The notes under the pieces are model-generated. The model saw only the letters and a list, made by a program, of their open reading frames with translations, had not been told where the DNA came from and did not search any database. A DNA stretch of 64,000 nt from Chitinophagaceae bacterium (GTDB taxonomy: Bacteria > Bacteroidota > Bacteroidia > Chitinophagales > Chitinophagaceae): the NCBI GenBank assembly GCA_947452965.1, contig CANGEW010000009.1, positions 18,433-82,432 on the forward strand, given 5' to 3'. A program made the position numbers and the translations under genes. Numbering within the stretch: position 1 is the stretch's first letter; each line of letters begins with the position of its first letter. Positions 46,096 to 55,489 of this stretch are shown here, piece by piece.

Positions 46096-47106
46096 ATGCG
46101 TTTATTCAAATGTTTAGTGTTTTGCTGCATGTTTTTTTCTTGCCATTCAAATAAAAACACGCCTGATGTTTCTGATATTTCAATTGAATTAAGTACTAAA
46201 AGATTTGAAAAAGACCTGTTTAATTCAGATACAAACCATATTATCGCTACCATAGATACCCTTATTTCAAAATATCCCACATTCGGGCCTGCTTTTTTTC
46301 AAACAATATTGAATGTGGACCCTCGCTGGAACGATGATACTACAAAGAACTACATAAACGGTTTTATAGGTTCTCAAATGGCAGTGTATGATAGTGCTGA
46401 AAAAATATTTAATGACTTCTCCCCTTATGAAAAAGAAATAAGAAAAAGCTTGCAGTATCTTCATTACTATTTTCCAACGTATGTGGCTCCTCATGAAATA
46501 ATAACCTATTTAGGACCCCTTGATGGATATGGAGACGTTATAACAAAAGATGCTTTTCTAATAGGACTTCATCATCACTTGGGAAAAAATTCCAGCATTT
46601 ATAACTCTCCTTGGTTACATGAAACCTATCCACAATACTTAACCGATAGATTTGAGCCTGATTACATTGTGGTAAATTGTATGAAAAATATTATTGGAGA
46701 TATGTACCCTGATAAATCAGAAGAAGCTCCATTAAGTACCCAAATGATTGAAGCAGGGAAAAGATTGTATTTATTGCAAAAAATTATCCCCTCCTATGAC
46801 GAATACAAGCTAATAGGATACACAAATGAACAATTAAAGAAATGCTATTCAAATGAGTCAAAAGTATGGGAACTATTCATCCAAAATGAATTGCTACATA
46901 GTATTGACAAAAATCTAATCAGAAACTATTTAGGAGAAAGCCCTAAAACACAAGAGCTAGGGGAAGGTTCTCCTGGTAATATTGGCGCATTTGTAGGATG
47001 GCAAATCGTAAAAAAATACATACAAAACTTTCCTAAAACAACCCCTGGTGAGCTCATGAATACAGATGCAAGAAAGATATTAGACGATGCGAAGTATAAG
47101 CCTTAA
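46096..47106 (+). CDS. gldB: Gliding motility lipoprotein GldB
   Basis: A 336-residue lipoprotein (leader ends in MFFSC, lipidated Cys16). The sequence pattern RFEKDLFNSDT, KYPTFGPAFFQTIL and the later GAFVGWQIVKKYI fits GldB, an essential gliding protein of Flavobacterium. The nadE-gldB adjacency recurs in the phylum. It is probably periplasm-facing and anchored in a membrane; its biochemical role is unknown. The stop overlaps that of apaG on the other strand. Confidence 0.87.
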   Translation: MRLFKCLVFCCMFFSCHSNKNTPDVSDISIELSTKRFEKDLFNSDTNHIIATIDTLISKYPTFGPAFFQTILNVDPRWNDDTTKNYINGFIGSQMAVYDSAEKIFNDFSPYEKEIRKSLQYLHYYFPTYVAPHEIITYLGPLDGYGDVITKDAFLIGLHHHLGKNSSIYNSPWLHETYPQYLTDRFEPDYIVVNCMKNIIGDMYPDKSEEAPLSTQMIEAGKRLYLLQKIIPSYDEYKLIGYTNEQLKKCYSNESKVWELFIQNELLHSIDKNLIRNYLGESPKTQELGEGSPGNIGAFVGWQIVKKYIQNFPKTTPGELMNTDARKILDDAKYKP

Positions 47107-47489
47107 TTAAGTTTTGAAGGTGCTTGCAGAATAAAAGAAGGAATGAGAACAGAAAAATTTTTTTTATTGTTTTGATTCTGCAGCAAATAGGTTCCTTCCA
47201 TTTTTCCCAACTCTGTTTGTAAACAACAAGCACTGACATATTGAAAGGATTCATTTGTGTGTATGAGAGGTTGAATACCAACTACACCCTCCCCTTCCAC
47301 TTCCTTCACAAAGCCATTGCTGTCATATATAAACCAATGACGCCTTAAAAGTTGAATGGAAAAAGGATTTTTATTTTCAATAGTTATTCTATACGAAAAC
47401 AAGAATTGTTGATTCATCGGATCGCTTTCTGATGACTGATAAAAAGTCTCCACACTAATTATAACACCTTCTGAAATTTTTGATACCAT
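47103..47489 (-). CDS. apaG: Co2+/Mg2+ efflux protein ApaG
   Basis: A 128-residue ApaG domain of fibronectin III-like beta-sandwich fold. The core pattern QQFLFSYRITIENK, LLRRHWFIYDSNG and VVGIQPLIHTNESFQYVSAC is typical. The ATG at 47489 is chosen because homologues start there (MVSKISEGV); an ATG 60 bp upstream overlaps the SUI1 gene. The link with Co/Mg efflux comes from Salmonella genetics. It is downstream of the SUI1 gene. Confidence 0.88.
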   Translation of the reverse strand: MVSKISEGVIISVETFYQSSESDPMNQQFLFSYRITIENKNPFSIQLLRRHWFIYDSNGFVKEVEGEGVVGIQPLIHTNESFQYVSACCLQTELGKMEGTYLLQNQNNKKNFSVLIPSFILQAPSKLN

Positions 47490-47506
47490 TTTACAATATA
47501 CTAAGA

Positions 47507-47842
47507 TTATACTTTTTTTGTTTGTGTGTATCCATTTTTCAATAACCATTGTAAGATTTTATCACGTTGATCTCCTTGCACCAACATCTCTCCATCTTTA
47601 CAAGAACCGCCTGTGCCACAAAAATTTTTTATTTTTTTTACTAGATCTTCTTTTTCGAGTTGCTTCCCAACATAACCATCAATGATTGTCACTGCTTTTC
47701 CTGCTCGATGTTTGGTTTCTAATTTTACTCTTAGCTTTTGTTGAGATGCAGCCATCGATTCCACTTCGTCTTGTTTCTCTTCAATTTTAAAATTGGGATC
47801 GGTTGAATAAACAACTCCAGAAGTGTTGATTCTTTTTTTCAC
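47507..47842 (-). CDS. SUI1/eIF1-like translation initiation factor family protein
   Basis: About 111 residues of the SUI1 family, the bacterial YciH type related to eIF1. The core is RVKLETKHRAGKAVTIIDGYVG, then GTGGSCKDGEMLVQGDQRDKI. No ATG lies upstream of the conserved STDPNF segment: the start is probably GTG at 47842 (given here) or TTG at 47848. The first ATG lies about 30 codons in and would cut the start of the domain. It lies between nadC and apaG. Confidence 0.85.
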   Translation of the reverse strand: MKKRINTSGVVYSTDPNFKIEEKQDEVESMAASQQKLRVKLETKHRAGKAVTIIDGYVGKQLEKEDLVKKIKNFCGTGGSCKDGEMLVQGDQRDKILQWLLKNGYTQTKKV

Positions 47843-47876
47843 AATCAATATTTTTTTATTATCTGATATTATAGAT

Positions 47877-48728
47877 TTATTGGATGGAGGCTTTTAAACT
47901 TAAATCCAAACTGGTAGCTTGATGAATAATTGCGCCGCTAGAAATAAAGTCTACTCCAGTGGCAGCATACCTCTCAAGATTATCGTAATGTATACCTCCG
48001 CTTGCTTCTGTTTCAAAAGCCCCGGCAATGATTTGCAGAGCTTCTTCGATTTCTTTTGGAGAGAAGTTATCCAGCATGATTCTATCTACCTTTCCAACCA
48101 TAACTACTTTTTTTACATCTTCCAAACTACGGGTTTCTACTTCTATTTTCAATCCAGGTTTGTATTGTTGTACATACAAAAATGCCATTTCAATTGCTTT
48201 TTCAATGGAGCCACAGTAATCGATATGATTATCCTTTAACATGATCATATCGTACAAGCCAAACCGATGATTTTGTCCGCCGCCAATTCTGACAGCTTCC
48301 TTTTCAAGCAATCTAAAATTGGGAGTGGTTTTGCGAGTGTCTAACAGCTTTGTTTTATACGCCGCCAGTTTTTTTACATATTTATTTGTCAAAGTAGCAA
48401 TACCACTCATTCGTTGCATTGTATTTAACACAAGTCTTTCTGATTGTAATAAAGAATGAATACTGCCTTTTACTTCAAAGGCCAACTCGCCCGTTGTCAT
48501 AACGTCACCATCTTTTTTTAAAGCGGTAAAAACAACTTTAGGATCTACAAGTTGGAATATTTTTGAAGCAACTTCTACTCCAGCTAATATGCCAGATTGT
48601 TTTATTTTTAAAATAGCTTTCCCTTGAGCAGATTTTTCAATGCATGATAATGTAGAATGATCACCATCTCCAATATCCTCTCTCAGAGCATTTACAATTA
48701 ATTGTTCCAGTGCCAAGGAGTTTAACAT
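47877..48728 (-). CDS. nadC: Nicotinate-nucleotide pyrophosphorylase (carboxylating)
   Basis: Converts quinolinate and PRPP to nicotinate mononucleotide in NAD synthesis (283 residues). The N-terminal DIGDGDHST and the LDTRKTTPNFRLLEKEAVRIGGGQNHR segment are the family signatures, followed by IEVETRSLEDV and MLDNFSP. An exact TAnnTTTG (TAAGTTTG, reverse strand 48734-48741) lies almost against the start codon, which would leave little or no leader. Divergent from gpmI. Confidence 0.95.
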   Translation of the reverse strand: MLNSLALEQLIVNALREDIGDGDHSTLSCIEKSAQGKAILKIKQSGILAGVEVASKIFQLVDPKVVFTALKKDGDVMTTGELAFEVKGSIHSLLQSERLVLNTMQRMSGIATLTNKYVKKLAAYKTKLLDTRKTTPNFRLLEKEAVRIGGGQNHRFGLYDMIMLKDNHIDYCGSIEKAIEMAFLYVQQYKPGLKIEVETRSLEDVKKVVMVGKVDRIMLDNFSPKEIEEALQIIAGAFETEASGGIHYDNLERYAATGVDFISSGAIIHQATSLDLSLKASIQ

Positions 48729-48800
48729 AGATACAAACTTACATACAGAAGACTAATCATAGTCATCTAATATCAAAAAATAACAGTTTATTTCGCTTTA

Positions 48801-48825
48801 TAGCAATTTTTAAAATTCATTGCTA
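48801..48825. promoter_or_regulatory. Inverted repeat between nadC and gpmI
   Basis: TAGCAAT (48801-48807) and ATTGCTA (48819-48825) are a perfect 7-bp inverted repeat with an 11-bp spacer in the 118-bp divergent region. It may be an operator or a chance AT-rich hairpin. Confidence 0.25.
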
Positions 48826-48846
48826 GCAAATAATTAAATTTACATC

Positions 48847-50364
48847 ATGGAAAATAAAAAAGTAATATTAATCATTATGGATGGATGGGGCTTAGGCAAA
48901 GTCAAATCAAGTGACGCTATCCAACATGCAAAAACGCCTTTTGTTAGTTCTTTATATTCAAAATATCCTAACACAACTCTAGTAACCTGTGGAGAAGAAG
49001 TTGGATTGCCTGATGGACAGATGGGCAATAGTGAAGTAGGGCATCTTAATTTGGGTGCCGGAAGAATAGTTTATCAAGAGTTACAAAGAATTAACGTATC
49101 CATCCGAGAAAATAAATTTCAGGAAGACCCAACCTTACTTGCTTCCATTGAGTATTGCAAAAAAAATAAGAAAACGCTCCATTTGATAGGATTATTAAGT
49201 GACGGAGGAGTACATTCTCATATCAATCACTTGAAGGCGATTTTATCAACATGCGCAAAGCATCAATGCTATGATGTTCTTATTCATGCTTTTACCGATG
49301 GCAGAGATACAGACCCGAAATCAGGCATTCGTTTTATGAAAGATCTGCAAGAACATATTCTTACTTCTACAGGCTCCATTGCTACCGTAACAGGCCGATA
49401 TTATGCTATGGATCGAGATAAAAGATGGGAACGTGTGAAAATCGCATATGATGGACTAGTAAATGCCATTGGAACAGCAACAAATAATATCATTGATAGC
49501 ATTCAGGAGTCTTATGAGGCTGGCATGACAGACGAATTCATAAAACCACTTGTTAACACAGCCATTCCGAAAACGAAAATAGAAAAAGACGATGCAGTAA
49601 TTTGTTTTAATTTCAGAACAGATCGTTGCAGAGAAATCACAGAAGCACTTACTCAAATAGATTTGCCTGAATTTGGAATGAAAGCCCTGCCCTTGCATTT
49701 TACCACTATGACACAATATGATCATACTTTTAAAAATATATCTGTAATTTTTGAAAATGATGATTTAAAAAACACAATAGGAGAAATTCTTGCAAATCAC
49801 AATCGAACACAATTAAGAATTGCTGAAACTGAAAAATACCCTCATGTAAGTTTCTTTTTTAGTGGGGGAAGAGAGAAGCCCTTCGATGGAGAAAATCGCA
49901 TTATGATTCCTTCTCCTAAAGTAGCCACATATGATTTACAACCAGCCATGAGTGCAAATGAAATTACAGTTGCGGCTATCGATCAAATCACCTCTACTGC
50001 ACCTGATTTTATATGTCTCAATTTTGCAAATGCTGACATGGTAGGTCATACAGGTGTTTGGGACGCTGTCATCAAAGCCGTTGAAACCGTTGATCAATGT
50101 GCCGAAAAAGTAGTAACCGCAGCTCTAGAAAAAAACTATACCGTTTTTTTAACAGCAGACCATGGCAATGCAGATTATGAGATTAATGAAGATGGCACAC
50201 CTAATACCGCACATACAACGAATTTAGTCCCCTTATTTATACTCGATAATGAATGGAAAGGAAATGTAAGTCCAGGAAAGCTAGGAGATATTGCACCCAC
50301 CATTCTACATATGATGAACATTGAAATACCTAAGGACATGACGGGCAATGTTTTAATCAGTTAA
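48847..50364 (+). CDS. gpmI: 2,3-bisphosphoglycerate-independent phosphoglycerate mutase
   Basis: Glycolytic interconversion of 3- and 2-phosphoglycerate, manganese-dependent. 505 residues. The catalytic Ser lies in GQMGNSEVGHLNLGAG, the HAFTDGRDTDP and GRYYAMDRDKRWER segments are typical, and FLTADHGNADYE and AHTTNLVPL are metal-binding. Length is standard. It has no close neighbour on its strand for 130 bp downstream. Confidence 0.97.
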   Translation: MENKKVILIIMDGWGLGKVKSSDAIQHAKTPFVSSLYSKYPNTTLVTCGEEVGLPDGQMGNSEVGHLNLGAGRIVYQELQRINVSIRENKFQEDPTLLASIEYCKKNKKTLHLIGLLSDGGVHSHINHLKAILSTCAKHQCYDVLIHAFTDGRDTDPKSGIRFMKDLQEHILTSTGSIATVTGRYYAMDRDKRWERVKIAYDGLVNAIGTATNNIIDSIQESYEAGMTDEFIKPLVNTAIPKTKIEKDDAVICFNFRTDRCREITEALTQIDLPEFGMKALPLHFTTMTQYDHTFKNISVIFENDDLKNTIGEILANHNRTQLRIAETEKYPHVSFFFSGGREKPFDGENRIMIPSPKVATYDLQPAMSANEITVAAIDQITSTAPDFICLNFANADMVGHTGVWDAVIKAVETVDQCAEKVVTAALEKNYTVFLTADHGNADYEINEDGTPNTAHTTNLVPLFILDNEWKGNVSPGKLGDIAPTILHMMNIEIPKDMTGNVLIS

Positions 50365-50376
50365 TTGATTAAAAAT

Positions 50377-50398
50377 TCACACTTTACCTTTTGTGTGA
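50377..50398 (+). terminator. Weak hairpin after gpmI
   Basis: TCACAC (50377-50382) pairs with GTGTGA (50393-50398) around a 10-nt loop, but there is no clear T-run after it. Confidence 0.3.
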
Positions 50399-50441
50399 TT
50401 AACTTAAGAGTGGCTCGATGCATAAAAATGGCAATATAGCC

Positions 50442-50449
50442 TATATTTG
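50442..50449 (+). promoter_or_regulatory. Candidate -7 element for the barrel protein at 50492
   Basis: TATATTTG matches TAnnTTTG exactly, 42 bp before the ATG. No clear -33 box. Confidence 0.5.
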
Positions 50450-50491
50450 CGTTCTTAAATTTTGGGCTTAAAAACCGAAATTTGTTAACGA

Positions 50492-51658
50492 ATGAATAAC
50501 AGATATTACAAAATAGATTCGGATGGAAAGAAACAAAAAGGCAACTGGTTTAGCCTGTATAACAATTCTTTCCCCGGAAAAATAAATCCTTCTGTACATT
50601 CTGCTATACTCTTATTTGTCTCATTTGTCTTGCTTGGCCAATTGAATACTTCATCAACAGTCGGGACAGCGTCCTCACTAAAAAAATCAAATGACAATTC
50701 TGGCTTCCAGCTTACACAATCCGTTCAAAATTCAGCAACTAATCAAATAATAAAGAAATCTTTTACACCACTAAATATTATCAAGCAAAACAAAGTCACA
50801 AAAAACAGGCTTTTGCTTTTATCTTCCATTGTCTCTAAAAAAACAATTAACCCATTTATTAGTAATAAATTTTCTATTGAAAGGAATAATCCACTCGCAT
50901 TTATCGAAAATGTTATTCATAAAAAAACATTACAGAATCATACAAACCTGCCCCTTGGTCACCCGAACAACATCTCTTTTCAAGTATACGCGTCAAGTAG
51001 TTTTGATTATCAAAATGCACAAAATAATCAATCCAACTTCTCTAATACATCAGGCTTGAAGTCGGATATCAATGAGCTAACTTTCAGCATCAAAAAAACT
51101 TCAGACATAGAAGCAGGAGGAGCATTTCTTTTTAACCTTTCAAAAATCTTTACATTGAAAGCAGGCATGCAATTCAATTATACCCATTACGAAATAGAAG
51201 ACTTAAAAAACACAATTTCTCAAAACAATACCGTAACAGAACCAGGGGAATCCCCTTCTCATAACCTTGTTTACCAAGAACATCCGCCATACAGCCAAAA
51301 AATCAACACACGTTCTTATCAAATCTCCATTCCAATTGGGGGTGAAATAAAAATTGCTAGAGTTAATGATTTAGAATGGGTTGCTGGTGCCACCGTTCAG
51401 CCAAGTTTTCTAATTGCGGGAAACGATGATTTAGAAAACGAACAACTAAAAAATGCCACAGACATTGGCACAATTCGATCATGGAATATTAACACTAATC
51501 TTGAAACGTATTTTAGCTATCATTTAAAAAATGGACTTAGAATCAATGCTGGTCCTCAGTTAAAATATCAAATGTTTCCAACTCTCTTAAGTAAATATTT
51601 ATATTCTGAGAGACTTTATAACCTAGGATTAAAAGTAGGACTGACCAAAAGCTTCTAG
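50492..51658 (+). CDS. Outer membrane beta-barrel protein with internal signal anchor
   Basis: A 388-residue protein. Unusually, the only hydrophobic segment begins about 36 residues in (SAILLFVSFVLLGQL), behind a charged N-terminus, so a normal signal peptide is absent. Residues 60-150 are a linker and 160-388 alternate like a barrel (ISFQVYASSSFDY, FTLKAGMQFNYTHYEI, GLRINAGPQLKYQM) ending in LTKSF with a terminal Phe. This matches the outer-membrane-beta-barrel fold seen in porin-like domains; function unknown. The following gene encodes a lipoprotein. Confidence 0.7.
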   Translation: MNNRYYKIDSDGKKQKGNWFSLYNNSFPGKINPSVHSAILLFVSFVLLGQLNTSSTVGTASSLKKSNDNSGFQLTQSVQNSATNQIIKKSFTPLNIIKQNKVTKNRLLLLSSIVSKKTINPFISNKFSIERNNPLAFIENVIHKKTLQNHTNLPLGHPNNISFQVYASSSFDYQNAQNNQSNFSNTSGLKSDINELTFSIKKTSDIEAGGAFLFNLSKIFTLKAGMQFNYTHYEIEDLKNTISQNNTVTEPGESPSHNLVYQEHPPYSQKINTRSYQISIPIGGEIKIARVNDLEWVAGATVQPSFLIAGNDDLENEQLKNATDIGTIRSWNINTNLETYFSYHLKNGLRINAGPQLKYQMFPTLLSKYLYSERLYNLGLKVGLTKSF

Positions 51659-51700
51659 CGCTTATTTTCAATACGAGTTTTTTCTTTACACACACTTAAT

Positions 51701-51708
51701 TATTTTTG
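51701..51708 (+). promoter_or_regulatory. Candidate -7 element for the lipoprotein at 51735
   Basis: TATTTTTG, an exact TAnnTTTG, 26 bp before the ATG at 51735. Confidence 0.5.
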
Positions 51709-51734
51709 TTATACTTAAACCTAATTACGATTAG

Positions 51735-52322
51735 ATGATGCATCAATTCATAAAAAGCATTTCCATCTCAACTGTAGTATTTTCTTTACTACTGATTTCG
51801 TGCAATAATCATAAGGAGAATTCTCCTAAGCGCGAAAAGGAAGAAGTGACTTTTTTCCCAGTCTCATCATACCTTGGTGGGCAGATACTTGAAATAAAAG
51901 AAAAAGGATTGTCTCCTGAAAAAATCATTACGATCAATGGCAAATCCGATAGTTCATTTTTGAAGCTATCTGAGTTAGATTCAGTAATGCATGATTTCAC
52001 TCATCCATTCATTGACTCTGCTACTGTTTCAAAATATTATTCTTCCAAAAAGTTTTTTGATCAAACACTCAATTATATAACGCTAACATATGAAGCTAAT
52101 CAAAATCTTCCCAAAGAAATACCATGGCTCAATTGGAATGTGTATATAAATCCGGAAACAGAAAAAGTAGAAACGATTTATCTGGTAAAAAAAACAAACC
52201 AAAATCAAATAACACAATTAACTTGGAAGTCCTCTAAAAAATATTGCAAGATCTTGACACTTAATTCAAATGATAGCAATGCAGAAAAACCTATAGAGAT
52301 TACTATAAAATGGGAATATTAA
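51735..52322 (+). CDS. Hypothetical lipoprotein
   Basis: A 195-residue lipoprotein (leader ends in LLLISC, lipidated Cys23). A charged linker (NNHKENSPKREKEE) precedes a mixed alpha/beta domain with VTFFPVSSYLGGQI and WLNWNVYINPETEKVETIYLV, a pattern that suggests a small periplasmic sensor or chaperone fold, but I recognise no family. It has its own promoter and is followed 6 bp later by uvrC. Confidence 0.75.
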   Translation: MMHQFIKSISISTVVFSLLLISCNNHKENSPKREKEEVTFFPVSSYLGGQILEIKEKGLSPEKIITINGKSDSSFLKLSELDSVMHDFTHPFIDSATVSKYYSSKKFFDQTLNYITLTYEANQNLPKEIPWLNWNVYINPETEKVETIYLVKKTNQNQITQLTWKSSKKYCKILTLNSNDSNAEKPIEITIKWEY

Positions 52323-52328
52323 AATAAG

Positions 52329-54134
52329 ATGACTCCTGCTGAATTCACAAAAATCGCTTATACCATTCCTGCTCAGCCTGGAATATACAAGTATTTTGAT
52401 AGTCAGAGCCATTTGATTTATGTCGGAAAAGCAAAGAATCTTAAAAAGAGAGTAAGGAGCTATTTTAATAAACAACTAGACAATCAAAAAACCATTGAGT
52501 TAGTTAAAAGAATACATCATATAGAGTTTGTAATTGTTAATAGTGAAGAAGATGCTTTTCTATTGGAAAGCACGCTCATAAAAGAAAATCAGCCTTTTTA
52601 CAATATTAACCTAAAAGATGATAAAGGATACCCTTATTTGGTTATTAAAAAAGAACCTTTCCCAAGAGTTTTTTTTTCAAGAAAAAAAATTAATGATGGT
52701 GCGCAATATTTTGGACCCTATACATCTACTGAAAATGTAAGCGAAATGCTTCATTTTGTGCAACAACAATTCCCATTTAGAACCTGCAAACTACCCTTGT
52801 CAGAAAAAAACATTCAACAAAAAAAATTCAAAGTTTGTTTAGAGTATCATCTCGGAAATTGCAAAGGCCCTTGTGAACAAAAACAATCTGCAGAAGAATA
52901 TCAACAAGGAATATTACAACTTACTTCTCTATTAAAAGGTAATCTCAACCCGGTTATACAGCAGTTAAAGAAAGAAGTAGACAAACATTCTTCTGTGCTT
53001 GCTTTTGAAAAAGCAGCATTTTTTCAGCAAAAAATCAATAACCTTTTACAATTTCAATCTAAATCTGCGGTTGTAAATATTAATTCTGGGAATTTAGATG
53101 TGTTTTCAATGGTAGAAAATGAGGACCAAGCTTACATTAATTATTTAGGAGTGAACAATGGCTGTATTATTTACACCAAAACCATTACTATAGAAAAAAA
53201 ACTTGATGAAAGCCAAGAAGAAATTTTACTTTTTGGCATACTGCAAATCAGAGAACTTTTCAATTCCGATGCCAAAGAAATCATAGTGCCTTTTGAAGTA
53301 AATTATCCCCAAAAAGATATTAAAATCATAGTGCCTAAAGTTGGAGAAAAGAAAAAGCTGATTGATCTCTCCTTAAAGAATGTGTTACACTATAAGTATA
53401 CATTAAAATCCAAACAACTACTTCAATTAAGTGATGAGATAGCTATTGATTCGGAAAAAGTTTTACAACAAATAAAAACTGACTTACGATTAGCTCAACT
53501 TCCAATACATATTGAATGCTTTGATAATTCAAATTTACATGGCACTAATGCTGTAGCTGCAATGGTATGTTTTAAAAACGGAATTCCCAGTAAGCAAGAT
53601 TACAGAAAATTCAACATCAAAACAGTTGAAGGAATTGACGACTTTGCTTCAATGAAAGAAATCGTATTTAGAAGATATAAAAAACTAATTGAAACCAACT
53701 TACCTCTTCCGCAGTTGGTAATCATTGACGGAGGAAAAGGTCAATTAGGTGCAGCGCTCGAAAGCATACAAGAATTAGGTTTAATTGGAAAACTTTCGAT
53801 TGTTGGATTAGCTAAAAATAAAGAAGAACTTTTCTTTCCAGGAGATCAACAATCTTTACAATTGCCTTGGGACAGCAAAAGTCTGCTGCTAATCAGACGA
53901 ATTCGTGATGAGGTACATCGATTTGGAATTACATTCCATCGAGATAAAAGAAGTCAATCAGCAACAAAAAATGAATTGGAAGCAATACATGGAATAGGAA
54001 AATCTACCGCCACTACTTTACTACAACAATTTAAATCAGTAAAAAAAATAAAATCTTTGCCACTGGTAAAACTTGAAGAAGCGATTGGAGTATCAAAAGC
54101 AGCCATTGTATTCAATGCATTACACTCAATGTGA
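52329..54134 (+). CDS. uvrC: Excinuclease ABC subunit C
   Basis: UvrC makes both incisions in nucleotide excision repair (601 residues). The N-terminal GIY-YIG nuclease (PGIYKYFDSQSHLIYVGKAK) and four-cysteine-type insert near FKVCLEYHLGNCKGPCE are followed by a UvrB-binding UVR segment, an RNase H-like nuclease (ECFDNSNLHGTNAVAAMV with DD residues) and a C-terminal helix-hairpin-helix pair. It starts 6 bp after the lipoprotein gene. Confidence 0.95.
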   Translation: MTPAEFTKIAYTIPAQPGIYKYFDSQSHLIYVGKAKNLKKRVRSYFNKQLDNQKTIELVKRIHHIEFVIVNSEEDAFLLESTLIKENQPFYNINLKDDKGYPYLVIKKEPFPRVFFSRKKINDGAQYFGPYTSTENVSEMLHFVQQQFPFRTCKLPLSEKNIQQKKFKVCLEYHLGNCKGPCEQKQSAEEYQQGILQLTSLLKGNLNPVIQQLKKEVDKHSSVLAFEKAAFFQQKINNLLQFQSKSAVVNINSGNLDVFSMVENEDQAYINYLGVNNGCIIYTKTITIEKKLDESQEEILLFGILQIRELFNSDAKEIIVPFEVNYPQKDIKIIVPKVGEKKKLIDLSLKNVLHYKYTLKSKQLLQLSDEIAIDSEKVLQQIKTDLRLAQLPIHIECFDNSNLHGTNAVAAMVCFKNGIPSKQDYRKFNIKTVEGIDDFASMKEIVFRRYKKLIETNLPLPQLVIIDGGKGQLGAALESIQELGLIGKLSIVGLAKNKEELFFPGDQQSLQLPWDSKSLLLIRRIRDEVHRFGITFHRDKRSQSATKNELEAIHGIGKSTATTLLQQFKSVKKIKSLPLVKLEEAIGVSKAAIVFNALHSM

Positions 54135-54145
54135 TCATTTAATTA

Positions 54146-55465
54146 TTATCTGCCAAACCCAGGCATTTTTCCCATGGGCATTTTATTCATCATCTTCATC
54201 ATGTTTTTCATTTGTTCAAATTGTTTGATGAAGGCATTAAGTTCTTGAAGATCCTTACCGCTCCCTTTGGCTATTCTTTGTTTACGACTAGGGTTGATAA
54301 TATCAGGGTTACGACGCTCTTCCATTGTCATAGAATTGATCATTGCTTCAATTCCTTTAAAAGCGTCGTCATTTATGTCCAAATCTTTCACCTGTTTTCC
54401 AACACCAGGTATCATGCCCATCAAATCCTTTAGATTTCCCATTTTTTTAATTTGTTGTATCTGTGTTTTAAAATCTTCAAAATCAAATTGATTTTTTCTG
54501 ATTTTCTTTTCCAGCTTAGCGGCTTCTGCTTGATCAAATTGCTCTTGTGCTTTTTCAACTAAACTTACTATATCTCCCATTCCTAAAATTCGCTGTGCCA
54601 TTCTATCGGGATAAAAAACATCCAGCGTTTCCATCTTTTCGCCACTACTGCTAAATTTTATAGGCTTATTTACAGTATATTTTATGGATAAAGCCGCGCC
54701 ACCTCTTGTATCTCCATCTAGTTTGGTTAACACCACTCCACTGAAGTCAAGTCTTTCATTAAAAGCTGCTGCTGTATTTACTGCATCTTGACCTGTCATG
54801 CTGTCTACTACAAATAAAATTTCCTGAGGTTGAATAGCAGATTTAATATTAGCCACCTCATTCATCATCACTTCATCAACTGCCAATCTTCCCGCGGTAT
54901 CTATGATAATGACATTTTTATTTTTTGACTTCGCTTCTTTAATAGCATTTTGTGCAATAGCAACCGCATCTTTATTGTCTCTTTCACAATACACATCCAC
55001 ACCAATTTGTGCCCCCAGCACTTCAAGTTGATCTATCGCAGCAGGTCGATATATATCAGCTGCTACTAATAAGGGAGATTTGCCTTTTTTTGTTTTCAGA
55101 TAATTCGCCAGCTTTCCACTGAATGTGGTTTTTCCACTTCCTTGTAACCCTGCAATTAAAATAATAGCGGGATTGCCATTTATGTTGAATTCACTTTCGC
55201 TCCCCCCCATCAAGTCAGTAAGCTCATCCTGAACAATTTTTACCATCTGTTGTCCGGGATTAACAGCTAGAAGAACTTTTGTGCCTAATGCTTTGTCTTT
55301 TACTTTATCCGTAAACTCTTTTGCAATTTTATAATTCACATCCGCATCAACCAATGCTCTACGTATATCTTTGACCGTGTTAGCGATGTTCAGATCTGTT
55401 ATTCTTGCTTGACCTTTTATGTTTTTAAATGCGCTTTCTAATCGCTCGCTTAAACTTTGAAACAT
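54146..55465 (-). CDS. ffh: Signal recognition particle protein Ffh
   Basis: Ffh (SRP54) guides nascent membrane proteins to FtsY. 439 residues with an N domain, a GTPase G domain (GLQGSGKTTFSGKLA, DTAGRL, TKLDGDTRGGAAL) and a methionine-rich M domain ending in KMMNKMPMGKMPGFGR. It is 24 bp downstream of sucA and converges with uvrC (11-bp gap). The RNA partner ffs was not found in the window. Confidence 0.96.
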   Translation of the reverse strand: MFQSLSERLESAFKNIKGQARITDLNIANTVKDIRRALVDADVNYKIAKEFTDKVKDKALGTKVLLAVNPGQQMVKIVQDELTDLMGGSESEFNINGNPAIILIAGLQGSGKTTFSGKLANYLKTKKGKSPLLVAADIYRPAAIDQLEVLGAQIGVDVYCERDNKDAVAIAQNAIKEAKSKNKNVIIIDTAGRLAVDEVMMNEVANIKSAIQPQEILFVVDSMTGQDAVNTAAAFNERLDFSGVVLTKLDGDTRGGAALSIKYTVNKPIKFSSSGEKMETLDVFYPDRMAQRILGMGDIVSLVEKAQEQFDQAEAAKLEKKIRKNQFDFEDFKTQIQQIKKMGNLKDLMGMIPGVGKQVKDLDINDDAFKGIEAMINSMTMEERRNPDIINPSRKQRIAKGSGKDLQELNAFIKQFEQMKNMMKMMNKMPMGKMPGFGR

Positions 55466-55489
55466 GTACTATTTTTATTCTGAAAAGTA

